10,989 nt of DNA from Flavobacteriales bacterium. GTDB taxonomy: Bacteria; Bacteroidota; Bacteroidia; Flavobacteriales; BACL11. The notes under the pieces were generated by a model that was given only the letters and a program-made list of their open reading frames with translations, was not told the DNA's origin and did no database searches. Both the position numbers and the translations under genes were made by a program. Below are positions 6,448-10,989 of this stretch, piece by piece (within the stretch, counting starts at the first letter, position 1; each line of letters starts with the position of its first letter). The stretch covers positions 1 to 10,989 of the forward strand of contig NYTT01000032.1 in assembly GCA_002683775.1 (NCBI GenBank). Reading direction: 5' to 3'.

Positions 6448-7484
6448 GAATAAATGCACACGGACATATACTTCCAGAGCCCTATCAAATTCCTAAATTC
6501 TTAAAAGAAAAGAAGCTTTTCTGGATTGATGATAACAAGAAATTTATGAGACAAGGAGATTGGTCAAGACCGATTAATGGAACGGGCTTCTTTGTTAAAG
6601 AAAAGATAGATTGGATGAGTAAATATAATATTGATCATGCTGTCATGCTATGTCTATCTCAATTATACTGTAATGGATGGAATAAAAAAGATTGCATAGA
6701 TGCAATACGTTTTCAGAATGATTTTAATGCATCAATACAAAATGATTTTCCTGATATATTTACATGTGGATTTGTAGTTCAACCCCTTTATATGGATCAC
6801 GCTCTTAGTGAGATTGATAGATGTGTAAAACAACTTAAGTTAAAAGTTCTTTGTTTACCAACTCATTTTTTAAATGCTAATGGAGAATGGCTGTCTATTG
6901 CAGAAGTAGATGTTGATCCAATATTTGAATTAGCTAATAAATACGGTTTGGCGATTCAAATTCATCCTTATGACGGAGAGAAGATGGTTGCACTAAAAAA
7001 TCAATATTGGCGATTTCATCTAGTTTGGATGATGGCGCAATGTGCTGATTCTTTACATTTATTCACGATTAGAGACTTGCCAAATAAATTTCCAAAGTTA
7101 AGAACTTGCTTTGCTCACGGTGGGATGCTTGCAATTGCGAATTATGGTAGAAGAATACAAGGGTATGATGGTAGGCCTGATATTTTTGACAAATTAGAAG
7201 ACCCTAGAAAAACTTTAGGTCATAAAAACTTATTTTATGACACATTAGTTCATGACTCACATACATTGGACTTATTAAAAAAGCGTGTTGGAGTAAGTCA
7301 AATTATTATGGGCTTAGATGACCCTTTCCCTTTAGGAGAAGTAGAAGGGGTAGGAACATCATACCCAGGTAGAGTTGTAGATTATGCACATAAAATAGGT
7401 ATTTTATCAGCAAAGGAAAGTAATGATATATGGTGTGGTAATGTATTAAATTGGTTAAATATGAAAAAAGAAGATTTTTTGTAA
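6444..7484 (+). CDS. nbaD: 2-amino-3-carboxymuconate 6-semialdehyde decarboxylase (amidohydrolase family)
   Basis: ACMSD removes the carboxylate from ACMS to give 2-aminomuconic semialdehyde, diverting the unstable compound from quinolinate and NAD into catabolism. It is a zinc enzyme of the amidohydrolase superfamily. Seen: N-A-H-G-H at 4-8 with metal ligands H6 and H8; R42 in DWSRP, near the position of the substrate Arg (R51) in P. fluorescens; IQIHPYD with ligand H174; CFAHGG with H225, matching catalytic base H228; and GLDDPFPLGE with D292, matching D294. The length (346) is slightly above the usual 332-336. It starts at ATG 6444, since an in-frame stop at 6414-6416 excludes an earlier start. 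Its TAA shares one base with the next ATG (7484). Related decarboxylases act on gamma-resorcylate, but the adjacent dioxygenase favours ACMS. Confidence 0.93.
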   Translation: MRINAHGHILPEPYQIPKFLKEKKLFWIDDNKKFMRQGDWSRPINGTGFFVKEKIDWMSKYNIDHAVMLCLSQLYCNGWNKKDCIDAIRFQNDFNASIQNDFPDIFTCGFVVQPLYMDHALSEIDRCVKQLKLKVLCLPTHFLNANGEWLSIAEVDVDPIFELANKYGLAIQIHPYDGEKMVALKNQYWRFHLVWMMAQCADSLHLFTIRDLPNKFPKLRTCFAHGGMLAIANYGRRIQGYDGRPDIFDKLEDPRKTLGHKNLFYDTLVHDSHTLDLLKKRVGVSQIIMGLDDPFPLGEVEGVGTSYPGRVVDYAHKIGILSAKESNDIWCGNVLNWLNMKKEDFL

Positions 7485-8284
7485 TGAAAGCCGAAATTGA
7501 AATTGGAAGTAAAAAATTTAATGTTGACTTTTCAAAAGGAAAGGACATATCTATTCCACTTGATTTTAATAATTTGCAACCTAACACTTATGGTGTAGAT
7601 ATTGCAACTGCTAAAGCTTATAAAGACGATCAATTTATTGGTGATACAAGATCAGGAGGCCCTTGTAATTTTGAAACTCTTAACTTTACACCACATTGTA
7701 ATGGAACACATACAGAATGTATTGGTCATTTAACAGATAAAAGAGTTAATATTTTATCATCACTTGAAGAAGAAATGATTCCCTCAACTTTAATTACTAT
7801 TATCCCTAAAAAATCAATAGATAGTTATGTGCCTGATTTAGAGGAATCTGATTTACTAATTACTAAAAAAGATCTTGTCGATAAGTTATTACTCTTTGAT
7901 AATAATTTTTACAAAGCGATTGTTATAAGGACATTACCAAATAAAAAAGATAAAATATACAGAGATTATATGCAACATAAGCCTCCTTTTTTTAGTATTG
8001 AAGCTATGCAATATATTGTCAGTTTAGGAGTAACACATTTGTTAGTAGATATTCCATCTGTTGATAGGTTATTTGATGATGGAAATCTTACAGCTCATAA
8101 CATATTTTGGGATACAAAATTAAAAAAGTATAATCAAAGCACTAAATCTAAGACAATTACTGAAATGATTTATGTACCTGACTGTATTTCTGATGGTTCA
8201 TACTTATTAAATTTACAAATACCTGCCTTTTTATCTGATGCCGCACCAAGTAGGCCAATTTTATATGCACTAAATGAAATTTAA
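7484..8284 (+). CDS. Cyclase-family metal hydrolase, probable kynurenine formamidase
   Basis: This 266-residue protein of the cyclase (Pfam) family probably hydrolyses N-formylkynurenine to kynurenine and formate, the one upper-pathway step otherwise without an enzyme here. Seen: DISIPLDFN near the N-terminus (the family's D.S.P.), then GGPCNFETLNFTPHCNGTHT (58-77) followed by ECIGHL: H71, H76, E78 and H82 are the likely metal ligands. In classic KynB (about 210 residues) the motif is HxGTHxDxPxH; here Glu replaces Asp, the first spacing is one longer and the chain is 50 residues longer, so it belongs to a different branch. I start it at ATG 7484 within TAATG; a TTG at 7451 in the same frame would overlap the decarboxylase by 34 bases. 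Kynureninase begins 11 bases before its stop. Function is inferred from context. Confidence 0.8.
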   Translation: MKAEIEIGSKKFNVDFSKGKDISIPLDFNNLQPNTYGVDIATAKAYKDDQFIGDTRSGGPCNFETLNFTPHCNGTHTECIGHLTDKRVNILSSLEEEMIPSTLITIIPKKSIDSYVPDLEESDLLITKKDLVDKLLLFDNNFYKAIVIRTLPNKKDKIYRDYMQHKPPFFSIEAMQYIVSLGVTHLLVDIPSVDRLFDDGNLTAHNIFWDTKLKKYNQSTKSKTITEMIYVPDCISDGSYLLNLQIPAFLSDAAPSRPILYALNEI

Positions 8285-9524
8285 AAACACATTTTCTTTT
8301 GCATCTAATTTAGATGTAAATGATAAATTAAAAAACTACAGAAGTCAATTTTATATACCTCTTCAGAAAAATGGTACTGAACATATCTATCTTTGTGGTA
8401 ATTCTCTAGGATTACAACCTAAGATTACTAGAAAATACTTAGATCAAGAACTAAATGATTGGGCAAGCTTGGGAGTTGAAGGTCATTTTCATGCAAAAAA
8501 CCCATGGTTGCCATATCATGAATATTTAACTGAAAGTTATTCAAAGATAGTAGGGGCAAAAAAAACTGAAGTTATTGCAATGAACACCCTCACTGTAAAT
8601 CTTCACTTAATGATGGTTACATTTTATAGGCCAACTTCTAAAAGATATAAGATTTTAATTGAGGCAGATGCATTTCCATCTGATATTTATGCCGTAGAAA
8701 GTCAGATTAATTTTCACGGTTACAACGTTGACGATGCATTAATAAAACTAAAGCCAAGGAATGGTGATTCTGTAATCACAACAGATGATATTGAAAAATT
8801 ACTTAATGAGGAAGGTGATGAAATTGCTTTGATTATGCTGGGGGGAGTAAATTATTATACTGGTCAAGTTTTTGATTTTAAGAAGATAACAGATTTAGGA
8901 CATAAAAAGGGGATTAAAGTTGGATTTGACTTAGCTCATGCAGCTGGTAATATAAAACTTGAACTTCATAATTGGAAAGTTGATTTTGCGGTATGGTGTT
9001 CATACAAATATTTGAATTCTGGACCCGGATCTGTAGCAGGAGCATATATTCATTCTAGGCATCATGATACTAATCTTTTAAGGTTTTCTGGTTGGTGGGG
9101 ACATAACAAAGATGATCGTTTCAAGATGCCCGATAAATTTAATCCGATTAAATCTGCAGAAGGCTGGCAACTTAGTAACCCTCCAATATTGTCTTTAGCT
9201 GCTATTAGGGCTTCTTTATCAATTTTTGACGAGGTAGGGATGAATGCTTTAGTTTTAAAATCTCAGAAATTAACTAATTATCTTATATTTTTGCTGGAAT
9301 CAATAGATTCCAATAGAATTAATATAATTACTCCAAAAAAAAGAGGATGTCAAGTTTCTATTAGAGTCAATAATGGCAATAAGATATTATTTGATGCGAT
9401 AACAAAAAAAGGGGTAATTGCTGATTGGAGAGAGCCTGATGTAATTCGAGTTGCCCCTGTCCCTCTTTACAACAGTTTTATAGATGTATTTAATTTTTAT
9501 ACCATTTTAAAAGAAGAATTATAA
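8274..9524 (+). CDS. kynU: Kynureninase
   Basis: This PLP enzyme of the fold-type I aminotransferase superfamily cleaves 3-hydroxykynurenine (and kynurenine) to 3-hydroxyanthranilate (or anthranilate) and L-alanine. Seen: YLCGNSLGLQP (39-49), the kynureninase signature near the N-terminus; MNTLTVNLHL (103-112) around the PLP phosphate; GFDLAHAAGN (217-226) with D219 against the PLP ring nitrogen and H222; WCSYKYLNSGPG (241-252) with the PLP lysine K245; GWWGH (273-277); WQLSNPPI (298-305); and RVAPVPLYN (392-400) with R392 for the substrate carboxylate. The length (416) is usual. The gene overlaps the cyclase end by 11 bases and its TAA shares one base with the KMO ATG. All expected residues are present, and the HAO downstream in the pathway implies that 3-hydroxykynurenine is the main substrate. 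Confidence 0.97.
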   Translation: MKFKNTFSFASNLDVNDKLKNYRSQFYIPLQKNGTEHIYLCGNSLGLQPKITRKYLDQELNDWASLGVEGHFHAKNPWLPYHEYLTESYSKIVGAKKTEVIAMNTLTVNLHLMMVTFYRPTSKRYKILIEADAFPSDIYAVESQINFHGYNVDDALIKLKPRNGDSVITTDDIEKLLNEEGDEIALIMLGGVNYYTGQVFDFKKITDLGHKKGIKVGFDLAHAAGNIKLELHNWKVDFAVWCSYKYLNSGPGSVAGAYIHSRHHDTNLLRFSGWWGHNKDDRFKMPDKFNPIKSAEGWQLSNPPILSLAAIRASLSIFDEVGMNALVLKSQKLTNYLIFLLESIDSNRINIITPKKRGCQVSIRVNNGNKILFDAITKKGVIADWREPDVIRVAPVPLYNSFIDVFNFYTILKEEL

Positions 9525-10867
9525 TGAAAAAGGAAGTTACTATAGTTGGGGCTGGATTAGTTGGTTCTCTTTGCGCAATTTATATGACTAAAAGAGGCTA
9601 TACAGTAAATGTTTTCGAAAGAAGAAATGATCTTAGATCTGAAATTATAACAGCAGGAAAATCTATAAATTTAGCACTTTCTAAAAGAGGGTGGACTGCT
9701 TTAGAAAAAGTAGGAGTAGAAAATGAGGTTAAGAAAATTGCTATTCCTATGTATAAGAGGATAATGCATGATAATAAGGGGAATCTAACTGAGCAGCCCT
9801 ATGGAAATGATGGTGAAGCAATTTATTCAGTCTCCAGAGTAAGTCTTAATGTTTTATTGATGAATTTGGCTTCTAAAAGTGGTGCTAAACTTAATTTTAA
9901 TGAAAAATGTATTGATTCCGATCTTGCAAATTCAGAAGCTACCTTTGAAAATTTAAAAAATAAAAAACACAAAACCATTCACTCAGATTTGCTTATAGCT
10001 TCTGATGGTGCTTTTTCTTTAATTCGAAAACAAATGGTTGATAAATTTAATCATGATTTTTCATTTAATGAAATTGAACATGATTATAAAGAATTGATGA
10101 TACCATCTGGAAAAAACGGATCTTATTTATTGGATAAAAATGCATTACATATTTGGCCTAGAGGTGAATTTATGGTTATTGCTCTTGCTAATATGGATGG
10201 AAGTTTTACTTGTACGTTATTTGCTCCTAAATGTGGTGATAACTCATTTGAAAACCTTAATACGAAAGCAGAGGTAGAGCAATATTTTACTGACATTTTC
10301 CCGGACTTTATTTCGATAATTCCAGATTTATATGAGCAATGGCAAGTAAATCCAACTTCATCCTTAGGAATAGTTAGAACATTTCCTTGGCACATTAGTG
10401 ATTCTACCATCCTTATTGGTGATTCTGCACATGCAACTGTGCCATTCTATGGACAAGGCATGAATGCTGGATTTGAGGATTGTCGAATTTTGGATGAACT
10501 GCTAAATAAGCATAAAGGTGATTTTGCTAAAACATTAAATGAGTATACTAAAGAAAGAAAACCAAATGGCGATGGACTTCAAGATCTTTCGATGCATAAC
10601 TTCATAGTTATGCGAGATAAGACAGCTGACCCCATGTTTCTTCTTCAGAAAGAAATTGAAAAAAAGTTTTCTAATCTTCATCCAAATAAGTGGATTCCAT
10701 TATATTCAATGGTAAGTTTTACCAATACTCCTTACTCTGAAGCATGGAAGATTGGAGAGAGGCAAGAAAAAATCATGCAACATATTATGAGCATCAAACA
10801 TATTAAAGATAGATGGAATGATAATGACATTATGCAGAAAATGCATGATTTAATTACTGTACATTAG
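9524..10867 (+). CDS. kmo: Kynurenine 3-monooxygenase
   Basis: This single-component FAD hydroxylase uses NADPH and O2 to convert kynurenine to 3-hydroxykynurenine. Seen: VGAGLVGSLCA (8-18), the GxGxxG FAD loop; RISTA-type region SINLALSKRG (47-56); R79 in YKRIMH, equivalent to the substrate-carboxylate Arg (human R85); SDGAFS (160-165), the DG motif; LIGDSAHATVPFYGQGMNAG (297-316), the GD motif at the flavin; and N359 and Y404, matching human N363 and Y398. V362 stands where human and Pseudomonas enzymes have a conserved Glu (human E366). The length (447) lacks the C-terminal membrane anchor of the animal enzyme, so it should be soluble, as in Pseudomonas. It is the last gene of the train, starting in TAATG with kynureninase; I see no convincing terminator hairpin after it. 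Confidence 0.95.
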   Translation: MKKEVTIVGAGLVGSLCAIYMTKRGYTVNVFERRNDLRSEIITAGKSINLALSKRGWTALEKVGVENEVKKIAIPMYKRIMHDNKGNLTEQPYGNDGEAIYSVSRVSLNVLLMNLASKSGAKLNFNEKCIDSDLANSEATFENLKNKKHKTIHSDLLIASDGAFSLIRKQMVDKFNHDFSFNEIEHDYKELMIPSGKNGSYLLDKNALHIWPRGEFMVIALANMDGSFTCTLFAPKCGDNSFENLNTKAEVEQYFTDIFPDFISIIPDLYEQWQVNPTSSLGIVRTFPWHISDSTILIGDSAHATVPFYGQGMNAGFEDCRILDELLNKHKGDFAKTLNEYTKERKPNGDGLQDLSMHNFIVMRDKTADPMFLLQKEIEKKFSNLHPNKWIPLYSMVSFTNTPYSEAWKIGERQEKIMQHIMSIKHIKDRWNDNDIMQKMHDLITVH

Positions 10868-10905
10868 TTTTTAAATAGTCCAAATCTTATGCGGTATTTA
10901 TAATT

Positions 10906-10989
10906 TTTTACGCACTTTTACGCACTTTTACGCACTTTTACGCACTTTTACGCACTTTTACGCACTTTTACGCACTTTTACGCACTTTT
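10906..10989. repeat. Perfect 10-bp tandem repeat, truncated by window end
   Basis: The unit CGCACTTTTA is repeated seven full times from 10911 to 10980, with nine bases of an eighth at 10981-10989, and half a unit (TTTTA) at 10906-10910. No mismatch is visible. The array starts 38 bases after the kmo stop and runs off the end, so its true length is unknown. The period is close to one helical turn, so each T4 tract faces the same side of the DNA, which favours intrinsic curvature. The upper strand has no stop in any frame within the array (30-base cycle), but no start leads into it: the ATG at 10889 meets TAA four codons later. There are no spacers, so it is not CRISPR. It could be a protein-binding array, a contingency repeat, or an assembly artefact at a contig end. 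Confidence 0.9.

Noticed and set aside
7451..7483. TTG at 7451 as start of the cyclase-family gene
   Set aside because: ATG 7484 fits the TAATG junction used elsewhere here; the extra 11 residues are only an out-of-frame reading of the ACMSD end.
7306..7587. Minus-strand open frame across the ACMSD/cyclase junction, with a hydrophobic stretch
   Set aside because: It overlaps two recognised genes, and the hydrophobic run arises from reading lysine- and asparagine-rich codons backwards.
10123..10410. Minus-strand open frame within kmo
   Set aside because: It is the complement of conserved KMO sequence and no family is recognised.
10868..10910. Intrinsic terminator after kmo
   Set aside because: Only a weak AAATA/TATTT pairing (10873-10877 with 10895-10899) is visible, with no GC-rich stem.
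10906..10989. Tandem repeat as CRISPR array, repeat-protein gene or telomere
   Set aside because: There are no spacers, no start codon leads into the open frames, and nothing else supports a chromosome end.

Overview
The window is about 11 kb of very A+T-rich DNA in which every gene lies on the + strand and genes are packed almost without gaps. Starts lack clear Shine-Dalgarno sequences, and the best promoter candidate fits the Bacteroidetes pattern (TTTG, about 20 bases, TAnnTTTr). Together with the protein types, this suggests a marine-type flavobacterium or another low-GC Bacteroidetes. This is inference; no rRNA or marker phylogeny is available here. No stretch over 300 bases lacks a gene, and I see no tRNA, rRNA, CRISPR array, insertion sequence or origin.

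Layout. Bases 1-765 hold the 3' end of leuS (leucyl-tRNA synthetase), cut by the window edge just before the KMSKS loop. A multi-span membrane protein resembling a degenerate UbiA prenyltransferase follows (774-1586). From 1624 to 10867 runs one tight gene train: tryptophan 2,3-dioxygenase, an atypical SDR, 2-aminomuconic semialdehyde dehydrogenase, a GNAT acetyltransferase, a RidA-type 2-aminomuconate deaminase, 3-hydroxyanthranilate 3,4-dioxygenase, a possible 22-codon micro-ORF, ACMS decarboxylase, a cyclase-family protein (probable kynurenine formamidase), kynureninase and kynurenine 3-monooxygenase. Junctions overlap (TAATG three times, ATGA once or twice, one 11-base overlap) or are separated by 1-28 bases.

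How the genes work together. In reaction order: Trp -> N-formylkynurenine (dioxygenase) -> kynurenine (cyclase-family formamidase) -> 3-hydroxykynurenine (KMO) -> 3-hydroxyanthranilate + Ala (kynureninase) -> ACMS (HAO) -> 2-aminomuconic semialdehyde (ACMSD) -> 2-aminomuconate (ALDH) -> 4-oxalocrotonate + NH3 (RidA-type deaminase). ACMSD, the dehydrogenase and the deaminase show the cluster is for tryptophan catabolism, not NAD synthesis. The SDR and GNAT have no assigned step. Enzymes that would take 4-oxalocrotonate to central metabolism are not in the window.

The last 80 or so bases are a perfect 10-bp tandem repeat (CGCACTTTTA) that runs off the end. The odd window length suggests a contig broken at this repeat. 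The most unusual points are this helically phased repeat, the SDR lacking its Tyr/Lys catalytic pair, the 3-hydroxyanthranilate dioxygenase that has lost three of four rubredoxin-type cysteines, and the micro-ORF that exactly bridges the widest gap between genes in the train.
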